Positions 1 through 11,335 of a stretch of DNA of 59,728 nucleotides are shown in pieces. The position numbers and the translations under genes were made by a program. The notes under the pieces were generated by a model. It did not search any database. It was not told the origin of the DNA and saw only the letters and a program-made list of their open reading frames with translations. Position 1 is the stretch's first letter, and each line of letters opens with the position of its first letter. The DNA comes from Zygophlyctis sp. KS116 (Eukaryota > Chytridiomycota): contig BAAFSQ010000031.1 in the NCBI GenBank assembly GCA_054661495.1, positions 1-59,728 on the forward strand, in the 5' to 3' direction.

Positions 1-1239
1 ATGGAATGGCATTCCAAAAATTTCTACTTCATCTCCAAGTTTAAGTCTTTTGGGTGCTGAACCATGATCACTTAACTGTTCGGACATTTTGATTTTTTGT
101 AGAATCTTTTTAGCCTTTCCAAAAAGTCCTTCATACATTGGATTAACAATCTCTATAGCTCTTTGAAGTGGATCATATCCGATTGAATCCAGGAAATGGA
201 AGCGAGGATTTAGTAATTCCATTCCTATACGTTCAAGAACGTTATCAGGCGCCTTTTCCATTGCAAATACTATACTACGGACTGTTCTAGGATTCCATAC
301 TTTCTGAGAAAAGAAATAATCTAAAATTTTCACTGTAGGATTCCATTGCCGGCTGGAATACATCCTTATGAACTGTTCACCAAACAAACTTAATGTATCT
401 GTGTTTTGAAAGATTTCCGCAACCTTTGATAATACATATTGCCCGTAATTTAGACGATTATGAAAGAATGAATATGCCAAAGCTAAATTCAAAACTTTGA
501 CATAATAGTTTAGAGATGCACTTTCCGCTGTTACGAGGATAGTTGCAAAAGTTCGTTTTTGATCATATTGAATTGATTCGATAATATAGCATTCATAATT
601 AGGCAGAGATGGGCTAACTTCCAAAAGCCATTTTACCATTTCTAGGTGACCATGCCGAACTGCCAGTTTATACGGTAGTTCTTTAAAAGTTTGGAAAGGC
701 TCGATTTTCTGACTTTTGACCAAATATTTCAGCAAATCTAATTTTCCAAATCCAAATATCTTCTGAACATCATCATTGCCAATACTAAACTTCCCTAAAT
801 CTTTTGCAGTGTCCAAGAATAATTCAAGATTATTAATCCTATTTTGGTCAGGTATTTCGTGATTCCACAGATCTCTTAGTATATATGATATCATAGCTTG
901 ATATGTTTCAGTCTGAAGTTCGGCATCTTCATAGTCCTTTAATGCAAAATATTTAATGATTTCCTGTTCCTTCATTTCTTTTCCATTGATCGCTTCTCTA
1001 AAAGTCCAGGATTGAAGGATATGCTCAGTAAGTTTCTTATCAGAAACCCCCTTAGAAGACCAGACTTCTTTAAGACCATTAAATTCAAGGTTGTTAGAAT
1101 TAGCCAAATTGGCTGATAACTGATTATTCCCAGACATTATTACAGATTGTTGTAATGAATCATAAGCTACTCTTACTGTCTCTGGGTCAATATCAACTGC
1201 GCTGATGCATGCTATGAATGCAAATAGAAATATGATCAT
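1..1239 (-). CDS. Secreted ankyrin-like protein (partial, 3' end outside window)
   Basis: This is an uninterrupted frame from an ATG at 1239 to the window edge, so 413 residues are visible and the C-terminus is missing. It starts with a short hydrophobic stretch (MIIFLFAFIACISA) that reads as a signal peptide with cleavage near residue 14, which suggests entry into the secretory pathway. In the middle, around residues 165-200, there is an ankyrin-type segment with the phrase HGHLEMVKWLLE. The rest resembles the degenerate ankyrin proteins common in amoebae and Rozella-like parasites, but I cannot name a family. No intron is needed. Secreted ankyrin proteins in intracellular parasites are often effector candidates; that role is inference only. 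Confidence 0.75.
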   Translation of the reverse strand, partial: MIIFLFAFIACISAVDIDPETVRVAYDSLQQSVIMSGNNQLSANLANSNNLEFNGLKEVWSSKGVSDKKLTEHILQSWTFREAINGKEMKEQEIIKYFALKDYEDAELQTETYQAMISYILRDLWNHEIPDQNRINNLELFLDTAKDLGKFSIGNDDVQKIFGFGKLDLLKYLVKSQKIEPFQTFKELPYKLAVRHGHLEMVKWLLEVSPSLPNYECYIIESIQYDQKRTFATILVTAESASLNYYVKVLNLALAYSFFHNRLNYGQYVLSKVAEIFQNTDTLSLFGEQFIRMYSSRQWNPTVKILDYFFSQKVWNPRTVRSIVFAMEKAPDNVLERIGMELLNPRFHFLDSIGYDPLQRAIEIVNPMYEGLFGKAKKILQKIKMSEQLSDHGSAPKRLKLGDEVEIFGMPFH

Positions 1240-1273
1240 CCCTATAATACTTAAATCCCTATAATACTTAAAT
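1240..1273. repeat. Perfect 17-bp tandem duplication abutting a start codon
   Basis: Two identical 17-bp units (ccctataatacttaaat) lie head to tail at 1240-1256 and 1257-1273. The array touches the ATG of the ankyrin-like gene, so it forms its immediate 5' leader. It may be a recent slippage duplication, and it could alter promoter or leader spacing. Confidence 0.9.
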
Positions 1274-1465
1274 TTTTGTTGTCAAATTTGTTCCTGCAAA
1301 ATTGAGAACAGGGAGCTTACCGAACAGTTTGATTTCCATTATTTTATTTTTGATTGATCCATTGATAGACATTTCCATCTTACTGGAATTCAAAATATTA
1401 CTTGTCCAAAGGTAATGAGTTGTCCGAACGATATTACATGGCGTGATTGTAAAATTCTATAAAAA

Positions 1466-2439
1466 ATGAACTTTTATCTTTGCATTTTCTTATGTACAGC
1501 TCTCAGCATTCATGGAATAAAAAAGAAATCTCTTAGCCTGGATGGTGCGATTGCTGCCTTTATATTGGGACTGCTCATTTTTTCTCATCCTGAAATATCA
1601 TGGTCGTTTGTTTTAATTGGATTCTATTTATCAGGATCAGCACTCACAAAACTTGGATCTAAACAAAAACAAAAGTATGAAGAGTCTTATGTACAAGGAG
1701 GACAAAGAAACTGGATTCAAGTATTATCAAATGGGTTAACAGGAGCAATTCTCTGTATTCTACATCAACGTCTTGTTTTAACTAGCCATCCATGCAGTAC
1801 TATCAATACTAATCTAACAAATTGGATATTATTCTCTGGATATATCGCACATTTTGGTTGTTGGTATTTTTTGAATATTGTAATTCTAGTAATGGAGATA
1901 CTTGGGCGAGTGAAATAGGAATCCTATCTAAAGACCTTCCAATTTTAATCACAACTTTCAAAAAGGTTCCTAGAGGCACTAATGGAGGAGTCAGTACTCT
2001 TGGTCTATTAGCATCTATTGGTGGTGGTTTATTTATAGGAATCCTTGCTGCATTACCATCTATTCTGTTTTTAGATTGCAACATGCGATATCATAATGCA
2101 TTCTTAATATTTTGTATTGGTGGTATTTCTGGATTAATTGGTTCACTTATTGATTCTCTTCTAGGTACGTACATTTAGTACTTTAATACTTATATAGGCG
2201 CAACTCTCCAGAAAAGCATGATTAACACAAAAACAGGAAAAGTATATCAAGACTACTCCTTTAAGAACTCTAAAAATTCTAAAAATTCTAAAAACAGTAA
2301 ACATATTTCTGGAATGGGATTCCTAGATAATCACCAAGTATTCAATCATCTTGCTAAATTCTAGGTTAATTTCATCTCATCACTCTTTACTAGTGTATTA
2401 GTATCTGTTTCAGTATATTTTATATTTAAAGAAACATGA
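1466..2439 (+). CDS. TMEM19/DUF92 family integral membrane protein
   Basis: The spliced product is 295 residues, built from four exons with introns at 1864-1889 (26 nt), 2165-2197 (33 nt) and 2338-2364 (27 nt). Splicing the first intron restores the family signature CCNGDTWASEIG, and splicing the third gives LDNHQVNFISS near the C-terminus. Further family markers are GGQRNWIQVLSNG and a glycine-rich STLGLLASIGGG segment, with several hydrophobic membrane spans between them. TMEM19 proteins are multi-pass membrane proteins; plant relatives in the DUF92 family include a phytyl-phosphate kinase. The function here is unknown. Human TMEM19 is slightly longer. The family assignment is strong. Confidence 0.88.
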
Positions 2440-2488
2440 AAATCTCAACAATGGAGATATCTAAGTAGAATATGTAAATATGATAGTT

Positions 2489-2971
2489 TTACGAAACCCA
2501 AGACACTAAATCTCCAAATCGTCTTCTACAAAAATCATAAATAAAACCAAAAAAGAAAATTGACGATAATACATCCATTACTGACCAAATATCTGTATGT
2601 TCAATTATTCTTCCAGTAGAATCAAATTCAAACTTTGACAAAATTTTTATAGGAAAACTTAGAATCCACAATATTTTAAAAGTAATTAGAGCTTCTACTA
2701 GAACAGTTTGAGTATTTAAAGAGCAAGTTTCATACATTTTAAGATTAGAAATAGAAATTGAAGTACAAAATCTAAAAGTCTTAAACTGCGCTTCAATATT
2801 TCTCCATCCTTGAGCATAAATCTAGAATTTAACTAAAACAATTACCAGCGGATCATTATAAATTGCTCTTGTTGAATAATTAGATCTAATAGCATTTCTC
2901 TGATGATTTACATCTCTAGAATATAAACATGTATGAGTTTGAATAGCAATTTCTGGGATATTTCTAGTCAT
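2489..2971 (-). CDS. NTF2-like/SnoaL-fold protein
   Basis: Two exons separated by a 24-nt intron (2822-2845) give 152 residues starting at an ATG at 2971. The middle contains AIYNDPLIYAQGWRNIEAQF, the usual pattern of an NTF2-like/SnoaL helix and strand (a damage- or ligand-pocket fold). Later comes FDSTGRIIEHTDIWS, which is how the last strands of DUF2358-type members read. The C-terminus is hydrophobic and may touch a membrane. The fold assignment is reasonable, but no substrate or partner can be inferred. Confidence 0.7.
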
Positions 2972-3067
2972 TCTCACTTGACAGTCTTGCTTAATCACTG
3001 CACAGTCTTATAACCTGATAGTCTTATAACTTGAAACCTAATGTGACCTACAAATTTTTAAAAAAAT

Positions 3068-5088
3068 ATGAGTAATTCATCAATAGTCTCTAGAGATTCT
3101 AAATTAGACTCTTTAAGATTGTTATTTTCCACAAACTTTGATGATAATGATCTATTGTCTATACTGGAAGAAGCACAGGATGATTTGGATTTGGCAATTG
3201 CTAGAATATCAGAAGGACAAACTGAAACTTGGGAACTTTACAAGAAAAAAACTTTAAAAAGTGTCAAGCATTCACAAAAGAGGACTCAAAGAGATTATAG
3301 GGAATTTAAAGAGTACAAGGAAAAAGTCTTAAACTCTAGAGATCAGAGAAATTTAAAAGATAGAGTTCAAAGTGTGAAACAATTAAAGGTTCAAGATTTA
3401 AATGTTCAAGATTTACATGTTCAAGATTTAAAGGATCAGAGAGAAAATACTGAGCCACAAAGAGCTGGACTGGTAAAAGTCCCGCAAAAGAGTAATTTTC
3501 AAAAAAAGAAAAAGTTTGATAAAGTGCAAAAAGTTCAAAAAGACGCTGGAAAGACTTCTTGGGCTCAGTTGGTCAAGGGAGAGGAAGAATTGATTGAAAA
3601 TTCTACTCCAAAAGTCACTCTAAATAGTACTGTAGTAAATACAACTGCTCAAACTAATACAAACTCTACTAATTCTAATAAAAATCAATCAGTAAAATCA
3701 GAAGTGATAAACTCTAATACTTCAACTGGTGTTACAATAAATCTAAATGTGGGGCCTTCTGTACTACTGAAAAAAACTGAAAGCAAGAAAATTACTACTA
3801 ATAGTACTGCTAAAAAATCTCTAGTGGTGACATTATCTAAGCAGCCAAAAGAGGTTAATAAGGAAAATTCTAATCTTCCTCCTGGGTTATTATCAAGTTC
3901 TAGTCCTATAAATGCTAAAAAATCTGCTTCAAAGCAGCAAGAAGCTGTGATTATGCCATCTAGTTCTCATTTGTCGTCAATGGGAGTACAATTTGGGTCT
4001 TTGAATAAGGAAGAGAAAAATTTGGCACAAAAAGTTGCTATTTTGGATTCTAAAAGAATTCCAACGCCTTTAAAAACTGATTCTGGGGTTTCTCAAAATA
4101 CTAATGCACCTTCTGGGATGAATATGATGCATTCTTATCCTTCAATGACTCCTGTGTCTTATTTTCAACAAATGCCAGGATTTGGAATGATGCCTCAGGT
4201 TAATAGTGCTGAATTTCAACAAATGTATGGGACGGATAATTTACAGGTAAGGTTTAAGAAAAAATTAAAAAATAGGGATATTACTCTAATCACTATGCAA
4301 AGTTTCCTGCAGGATCTCAAAATCCTCAGTCAACTTCAGCTTCTGGAACTTCTCAATCTCCTGCAGTGTCTAGCCAAAATGCTCAACAGATGGCTGTTCA
4401 TCAGCAACAGTATGCTATGCCGTTTGGATATTATCCTTATTACATGCCAGGTCAATTTCAAAATGCTCCAGGTGCACATCCTTCCTACGGCGGGCAGTAT
4501 GTGAACAAGAATATGTACCATTATGGGCCTTCTGCTTCAGGAGCTATCTCTGGAACTGCTAGTTTGACAAGTGCTGCTTTGCCGGCATCTAATACCCAAT
4601 CGTCATCTCGCAGTAGTGCTGCGCCTGTAACAGCTGCAGGATATCCTTATGTGTCTGCCCCACCTCTCTATGGGGCTTATGATGAATCTCTTGGTATTTC
4701 AGGTACAGGAAATGTTCAAAATATTCCTTTCCAAAGTCTTAATTCTGGATTTTCCTCACAATCAATTCCCCAAAGCCAGGCTACTACAACAAATAGACGA
4801 GTGTCTACTTCTGGTTCGTCCACTTCTGGGCCTAATTTCTCTAATCAAAGACCTGTCTATGATAAATTTTCAAGCAGTGTTGGCGCACAATCAACAAACG
4901 ACAGTTACTATCCCAATCAGCCATCATATGGAAATCAGTATCAGCATCAACAGCATCAACACCAACAATATTATGTTCAACAGCAACCACAACAAGTTGT
5001 TTATGGTAATAATGCTGCATATGGAAATGTTAGAACTAACCAGCAAAATCAGCAATATTGGACGTCAAGCGCAAATGGTGGTCAATAA
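3068..5088 (+). CDS. DEF1: DEF1-like RNA polymerase II degradation factor
   Basis: Two exons joined across a 29-nt intron (4247-4275) encode 663 residues. Residues 10-65 form a CUE-like ubiquitin-binding domain that ends in ISEGQTETWELYKKK, typical of fungal Def1. The rest is low complexity: a basic, coiled-coil-like stretch with three imperfect VQDL repeats near residues 113-125, an N/S/T-rich middle, and a C-terminal Q/Y/G-rich region with histidine-glutamine runs. Def1 promotes ubiquitin-dependent removal of stalled RNA polymerase II, and the Q-rich tail is normally trimmed by the proteasome. Length and layout match; because the tail is low complexity, the call rests on the N-terminal domain. 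Confidence 0.8.
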
Positions 5089-5123
5089 TAGTATTATTTT
5101 CGAATAAAGTTATTAGCCTATTA

Positions 5124-5780
5124 CTAATTCTGAATATTATAATTATATGCTCCAATATCTGACAATGCTTGTTGGACGTTTTGAAGTGATCCAACGGCAA
5201 AAAGCGTTCCAGGATAATTATGAGTTTTCCAGCGTGGATGATCAATCACTGCACATGCCCCAACTTGAATCGTGGGATATTTGAGGAGCCTAATTATACC
5301 ATCTACATCTGGATATATTGAGTTACCTCTTTGTGAACAAACTGGCAATCCATCCATTGGATCAGTAAAGTCTGCCCAAAGACAACCATTCTTATAGCAT
5401 GCAGATACAAAGTCATTTCCAAATTGAATAAAGTATGCACATAACATATTCCTCTCCCAGTCACTCTCCCTTGTTGTCCGAATGATATCATATTTACAAT
5501 ATTGAAAAGTCGGTATAACAAACAGATCAGATTTTCTGAAATTTTCCAAGTCTGGAAATACAGTTGATAGTTCTCTCTTAAATGCTATTCCAGGCTTATG
5601 CAGAGAAACTTCAAAATTACTAAAAAGATCTTTGCTTGATGATGCATCAGATGAATCATTCATAAAATATTCTGTGGATAAAGGATCAGGATCAACACTT
5701 TTAGGAAATGCCTTTGTAAATGTATATTCACTGGTAATAATCATTTTGTATTTTTTAAAATCGTTTGGTTGACCTAACAT
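5124..5780 (-). CDS. MMADHC: MMADHC (cobalamin trafficking protein CblD) homologue
   Basis: A single exon of 218 residues from the first ATG at 5780; the frame extends upstream without another ATG. Family landmarks are SDLFVIPTFQYCKYDI, a central CLWADFTDPMDGLPVCS and a C-terminal VIDHPRWKTHNYPGTLFA, matching the MMADHC order of conserved blocks. In animals this protein works with MMACHC to route processed vitamin B12 to methionine synthase and methylmalonyl-CoA mutase. The N-terminus has some character of a mitochondrial presequence. The stop lies only 35 nt from the convergent DEF1 stop. It should be read together with the methionine synthase reductase gene at 48426-50488. Confidence 0.88.
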   Translation of the reverse strand: MLGQPNDFKKYKMIITSEYTFTKAFPKSVDPDPLSTEYFMNDSSDASSSKDLFSNFEVSLHKPGIAFKRELSTVFPDLENFRKSDLFVIPTFQYCKYDIIRTTRESDWERNMLCAYFIQFGNDFVSACYKNGCLWADFTDPMDGLPVCSQRGNSIYPDVDGIIRLLKYPTIQVGACAVIDHPRWKTHNYPGTLFAVGSLQNVQQALSDIGAYNYNIQN

Positions 5781-5879
5781 CAATTCAAACTCAAGTCTCA
5801 AGACTTATCCTGGATTCCGATGTCAATGAATTTATTAATATGTCGATGCTGGTTCCTGGTTCCTGATTTGATTGATAAA

Positions 5880-6740
5880 TTATTCAACAGGATCAGCATC
5901 TACGACATCCAAACCTAAATTTTTGTAGACGGACATTCGACTTGTATGAGATTTCAAAGAACTAGAACGTCTTTTTCTTTCAGGAATACCACAAACTGAA
6001 CTTAGAGAAGGACCAAATACACTATTATACTCTGGATCTTCTGGCTTTATAGGTGTAATGATTAAAACCTGCAATGATGAATTTTGAGAGTTTTCTAAGA
6101 TTTAATATAAACAATGAGTACCTAGAAATTTGTAATACATTATTATAGCCATGCTTGATATCCAGCTCAATAGACTGATTGAAAATATCAAGATTGGAAC
6201 TAACATTTTAACAGATGACTTCTCAACATCTGTAAATCCTCTAGCTTTAACTTGATCATCCTTATTCCGCACAATCAAATAAAAGCTAGTAACCCGAAAA
6301 TAGATATAACTAGTGAATAATGAAAGAGTTATAAATGAAATAAATCCAATAAGTTCCAGCCTACGATTCCAAATTAAGCAGTAGTAACTTATGATTCCAA
6401 ATCCAATAGCTCCAATCAATACTAACCAAGTAATAACAGTAACACCGATATCAATCCTTTGCTCAGAGAGAACTAATCCAATGGTTAATTCGGATGTTTT
6501 AGTCTTGTATCTATAATTAATGAGAAAGACTTACACTATTTGGAATAAAGTAGCAAAAGGAAAGAATGCAGTGAGAGCTAGAGTGATAGCATATAATGCC
6601 AATGCAGCCATAGATACTATTTGATGAGTTTGAAGACTTCCGGTTGATGGTTTCATTTGAAAGATGCAAGATATAAATAGCCAATGGATGGTGGCGCTTA
6701 TCAATTGTGGCAGCTTGAGCAACAGCATTTCCAAAGCCAT
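5880..6740 (-). CDS. Multi-pass membrane protein of unknown family
   Basis: Three exons with introns at 6511-6534 (24 nt) and 6095-6121 (27 nt) give 269 residues. At least five hydrophobic helices are visible, between about residues 5 and 200. They are followed by a cytoplasm-like tail rich in Lys, Arg and Ser (for example GIPERKRRSSS) with possible phosphorylation sites. The loop after helix 2 (VYKTKTSELTIGLVLSEQRI) crosses an exon junction, which supports the splice. I do not recognise the family. The start codon is only 19 nt from the start of the divergent multicopper oxidase gene, so a shared promoter is likely. Confidence 0.72.
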
Positions 6741-6759
6741 TAAAGCGTTAGATTAGAAA

Positions 6760-8626
6760 ATGATTATTCTAGCATTGATCGCATTGGTAATTGAGGCTAA
6801 AGTATTTACTGTAAATCTTGAAAAAGTAGACTCTGCTCCTGATGGGTTCCCTTCGCAATTGTTGGGCTTTAACGGTTCGTTTCTAACTCCAATAATTGTT
6901 GATCGGGGCCAAGATGTCACTGTTGTGGTAAATAATCTTATGGATGAAGAATCAACTATTCATTATCATGGTATACTGCAGAATGGGACAAATTGGGTAA
7001 ATATTTAGCCTTGAAAATATTAGTATGATGGGGTTCATGCAGTAACACAATGTGCCATTGCACCAGGTAGTACTTTTGAATATCGTTTTAAAATTGGTTC
7101 TCAACATGGGACTTTTTGGTATCATTCTCATTATAGAGCGCAGTATGCAAAAGGTCTGGCTTCTCCGTTTATTATACGTGATCCGAATGAACCATATTCT
7201 AGAGAATACAAGGATGAATATGTTGTAATGTTACAAGAATGGTATCATCCACGTAATCCTAGAGACTTATTGGATCCATGTACAATTATTAAATTTAAGT
7301 TTTAGTTTTATCGTCCGAAAATGTGGCAGGAGCTGAACCTGTTCCTGATAGTATCTTGATTAATGGGAAAGGGAGATTTGATTGTTCAAAGAAACCAAAT
7401 AGTAATTGTATTCCTAATGCTCCGTTGGAAGTTTTTGAAATTCAACCGGGCGAAAGTTTTAGACTGCGTATTATTAATGTGGGAGCAATGGGATCATATA
7501 ATTTTTCTATTGATGGTCATACAATGGATGTAATAGAAGCGGATGGACAAGTTACTGAAAAGACAAATGTCGATATGCTTAGAATAGGAGTTGGTCAGAG
7601 ATGTAAGTTTCAACGTCTTTATAAGTATCAGATTCTGTATTAGTCAAGGGAAAATCAATGCGAACAACTGATAATTTTTGGATTAGAGCCAGTTTAGATA
7701 CCGGTTTATGGACTAATTTTGAATCAAACACGCTAGATCCAGTTGGTAAGGCCATTTTAAGATATTTTGGTGGAAAACATTATGAGCCAACAACTTCTTT
7801 TTCAGGGAAGAGAATGCTAGATCCATTTAAGCTTTTGCCATTTGATAAAACAATTGTTGCTCCTGATCCGGACACTGATTATAGAGTAATGTTTGCAATT
7901 GTTCCAGATGAGCAAAACGTCTCTCGGGCTTATGTACAGCTTGGTATATGATAAATCTTACTGATGAAAAGATGGAGCATTTGATTACTCACATTATGAG
8001 CCGCCAAAAATACCAACACTGTTTTCTGCTGCAAGCGGTGAAACTTTGGAAGAGTCTGCTAATGTTGCATTCCTAGATCCTTGGAGTGTAATTGAATTGA
8101 CTATTTACAATGATGATGCTATGGCTCACACTTTTCATTTGCATGGTCATACATTTTGGGTGGTTAAGCATGGACATTCTATAAATCTGTTACCTCAACC
8201 AAAGAATCGATGGACCAATTCTAAGCGAAGTATTCTTAATACAAAATTGAGCTATAAGAATAAAGTATCGACTAATTTTGGAGAGGCTGGGCCTTCTATG
8301 TTGACATACTATGACGCTCAAAGGTATCCGATTAGAGATACGATCGAAGTTCCTCCGTGTATCATCAAGGACTCTTCTGCGGGTGAAGGAGGAATCTGTG
8401 GGGGTACAAAAGGGTAATTTAGATTTATTTTACCTGAAGTTATGTTGTCATTCGGTTTATTGCAAATAATCCAGGAGTTTGGCTACTGCATTGTCATATG
8501 GAATGGCATATGCAACAAGGACTTGCTATTACATGGGTTGAGGACAAACAGGAAATAAAAACGCAGGGGTTATGTTCAATACCAAAAGATGTCTTGAATA
8601 CTTGTAAAAATAATAAAATACAGTAG
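6760..8626 (+). CDS. Secreted multicopper oxidase (laccase/ferroxidase type)
   Basis: Six exons with introns at 6997-7023, 7280-7305, 7603-7631, 7944-7971 and 8414-8439 (26-29 nt) yield 576 residues. An N-terminal hydrophobic segment (MIILALIALVIEA) is a likely signal peptide. All four copper-binding blocks are present: HYHG near residue 68, WYHSHY near 112, HTFHLHGH near 420 and HCHMEWH near 531. The type 1 axial position after the last block is Leu. Three cupredoxin domains are expected from this spacing. No C-terminal membrane anchor is visible, unlike Fet3, so a soluble secreted or vacuolar oxidase is likelier. The substrate (phenolics or Fe2+) cannot be decided from sequence. Its stop is 3 nt from the convergent capping-enzyme stop. 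Confidence 0.92.
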
Positions 8627-8629
8627 ATT

Positions 8630-9974
8630 TTAATCAAAATCCACAGATAACAATTCTTTTTCTGCAAGAGATTTATCGTTATCTTTTGAAACAACTGATT
8701 CCTTTTCGGGATTTTCTGGCTGCTGAGTCTCTACTGGGTCGCTAATAGAAACTTTTGTTAAATCATCGTCTTTTGGAATAGCTTTTTCTGTGGTTTCATT
8801 TTCTGTGATTGAGGCTTTTTTGACACGGTCTTTTAGAGAATTATCAGTATCTTGATGACTTCTTTTGCCCGCCTTTTTTGCTGACTCTCTTTCTTTCCAA
8901 GCCACTTCAATCTTGCCTCTAATAGCTAATAATTTTTCTCTTGTGACATTATCTTGAATTGATTTTTGAACTTTTTTAAAAACAGAAACATGATTTGCAT
9001 CTGGCTTATCATCTCTAAACCTAGAAAATCTCCAAAAGAATGGCCAATTTGCATCATATTTACATTCTATAATTCTACCATGCAACCTTTCTCCTTTTAC
9101 TTTTTCAAAATCGCTCCCAAATTCAAAATCACTTTCAATCTGATACCCTTTTGCCCCGTAAAAGACTGATATAAAATATTTATCTCCTTGTACAGTTTTA
9201 TTCACTTGCAATAAAAAATCCACTGTATTTTCTGATGGTGGCTTCCATTTAACCATTGTTTCACAAGTCCCTGGATGATATCCTGCATCTGCAGAAGTAA
9301 AAATCAACCCATCTGATTCATGCTTATATAATTCAACTTGTTCAAAAACCTTGTCCATATGATATGAAGGCTCAACCTTTTTCTGTCTTATTCTACGTAA
9401 ATCAAACCATTAAAAAAACTTACTCAAAACTATGAGTTTTTTTATAATTTGGATCCTTTTTAACTTTTTCTAGATACGGTTTCAACACCAATTCCCTTAA
9501 ATACCCAAGTCTTGAAGTGTATGGTCTATCAAGTAATAATTTCCCATTTACAATGAGAGCATCAAATATTAAAAAAAAGAGAATCTGACTTCCATCAGAA
9601 GTCTTATCATAAATCAATTCTCCATCTACAACCGTATCAACCAAATATGCATTATGATTTTTTACCAGTCCAAAACCATTAATTTTGTAGTAATCATTTT
9701 TACGATCAATTAAAATAACAATTGGAGTATAATTTGGACATTGTATAGATCCTAAATTTACAATAGTAGAATATAGTAAAACCCGAATTCCATCGGCCTT
9801 TTCAGAGACAAAATAATCCTTTTCCAACAACATTTGAGAATGTTTTTCTTCAAAAGAAATCGGTTGTGCACCTGGAAATGCATTTGCAGCTTTTGGATAT
9901 TGTAAAATATTTGATATCCTTGACGCAAACGGTGTTGCATCTTTATGTGAGAGTAGAGTTCCTGGAATTTCCAT
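8630..9974 (-). CDS. CEG1: mRNA guanylyltransferase (capping enzyme alpha subunit)
   Basis: Two exons with a 31-nt intron (9393-9423) encode 437 residues, close to fungal Ceg1. The nucleotidyltransferase motifs are in order: EKADGIR with the GMP-accepting Lys near residue 59, VDGELIY (motif III), FLIFDALIVNG (IIIa), ESDGLIFT (IV) and VKWKPP (V), followed by an OB-fold region. The enzyme transfers GMP from GTP onto the diphosphate end of nascent pre-mRNA in the nucleus. The last ~80 residues are acidic and low complexity. No RNA triphosphatase domain is fused, as expected for the fungal type. Confidence 0.95.
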
Positions 9975-10036
9975 TTTTAATTTTTTCTAAAAAAAGTTGA
10001 AATTTATTGTCAGCGCCAAGACTCGAACTCTGTACA

Positions 10037-11307
10037 ATGAAAACAATTTCAATGTTGAAAATGTTGAATTCTTCACAAAACCAAAAGGTTGCATTCTCTA
10101 TTGCTCTGTTTTCTTTAGGTGGTCTGGTATTACTACTATCAGCAGTCATTGTCTATTATACTTTTTATCAGAGTTATATTCCTGCTCTAGTCTCTGATGC
10201 ACCATTGTATTTTGATTATTCTACTTCTTCTCCTCAAGTTTTGGTTCCTGTAAAGTCTTTGGGTCTCATGAATGATCAGAAATATTCTTTTTCTTTAAAA
10301 TTAAAAGTTCCAAATTCACCTCATAATTTTAATTTGGGGAATTTTATGGTGCATTTTAGACTCTTAGACTCTTACAATAATACAATGGCTTGGGCTTCTA
10401 GACCAGGATTAGTCATCTTCAAATCCCCTTTACTCCTAACCCTCAACACTATAATATCTAGTTTTTGGCTCTTGTTGGGCTCCAAATCTGAATCTCAAAA
10501 ACTGGAAATTCCTTTAATGGAACTATATTCTCCAAATTCAAAGTCTTTTTGGGCTCAAATATCATTGTCTACTCAAGACTTACATATATCAAATGCTGCA
10601 TTAGGAATTAAAACTAATTTAAGAGGTCTGCGGTATTTTATGTACGAATGGCCTTTTGTGACTGGACTAATGCTCGTATCATTGATTTTAGCGGCTCAAA
10701 TTATGGTTTTATGGGGAATTTATGAAACTCTTTTAAATCTTAATTCAGTCCCTAATGGTGACAAGGAAAGAAAAATTAGATTAAAAAGGAAAAAGTCTCA
10801 ATTATCAAGGAAATCATCTGCTGAAACTGTAACTGCAAGATTTGATTCTAGTTATGCAAGTCAAAGAACTATAACACCTCCAAATGAAGAGTATTTTTTT
10901 ATAATATTTAATTTATTAGGATAAATAATGAACTAATCAAACCATTTTACCCAGAATCTCCTTCTCCTTGGTCTACTACAAACTCAATATCAAATCTAGA
11001 AAATAAAATAGACTCTGAACCATTGGCAACAATAGGATCAAATATTGAAGACTCTATTGGTGACACGACTATAGAATCTATAGAGGAAATTACTAAACAA
11101 GATCAAGTTGAAGAAAAAGACGTTTCTAAAGGAAAAGTAATTTCAAAAAAAGTATCAAGTTACTCATTCTTTCCTCCTACTGTCGCAGGAGCCTCATCAT
11201 ACTCAATGCCATTTTCTTCCATGTCACCAGAGATTCAAGATGACATTGTGCTCTCTGAAGCTGTTAATTCATGGAGAGAAGGTCTGGATGGCAGCTGGAG
11301 TGAGTAG
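10037..11307 (+). CDS. SEI1: Seipin (lipid-droplet biogenesis protein)
   Basis: Two exons with a 29-nt intron (10891-10919) give 413 residues from the first ATG at 10037. The protein has a transmembrane helix near residues 20-45 and a lumenal domain that includes TFYQSYIPALVSDAPLYFDY, KVPNSPHNFNLGNFMV and MAWASRPGLVIFKSP. A second transmembrane helix follows near residues 215-240 after GLRYFMYEWPFVTG. This two-helix, lumenal beta-sandwich layout is diagnostic of seipin, which organises endoplasmic reticulum and lipid droplet contacts. The cytosolic tail (about 160 residues) is Ser-rich and disordered. It begins a tightly packed plus-strand run; the ATG11 start lies 28 nt after its stop. Confidence 0.93.
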
Positions 11308-11335
11308 TCTGCGGTCAGAGTAAGGAAAGCTGAAA

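Noticed and set aside
3391-3433. Repeat array in DEF1 suggesting a mobile or CRISPR-like repeat
   Set aside because: It is a three-copy in-frame coding repeat (VQDL) with no spacers.
4649-5107. 152-residue frame overlapping the DEF1 3' end
   Set aside because: It lies in another frame of the Q-rich DEF1 coding region and has a composition typical of a shadow of CAA/CAT-rich sequence.
10011-10036. tRNA 3'-half-like sequence (cgccaagactcgaactc) on the minus strand
   Set aside because: The flanking bases give no matching acceptor or anticodon stem, and the region continues into the seipin coding sequence.
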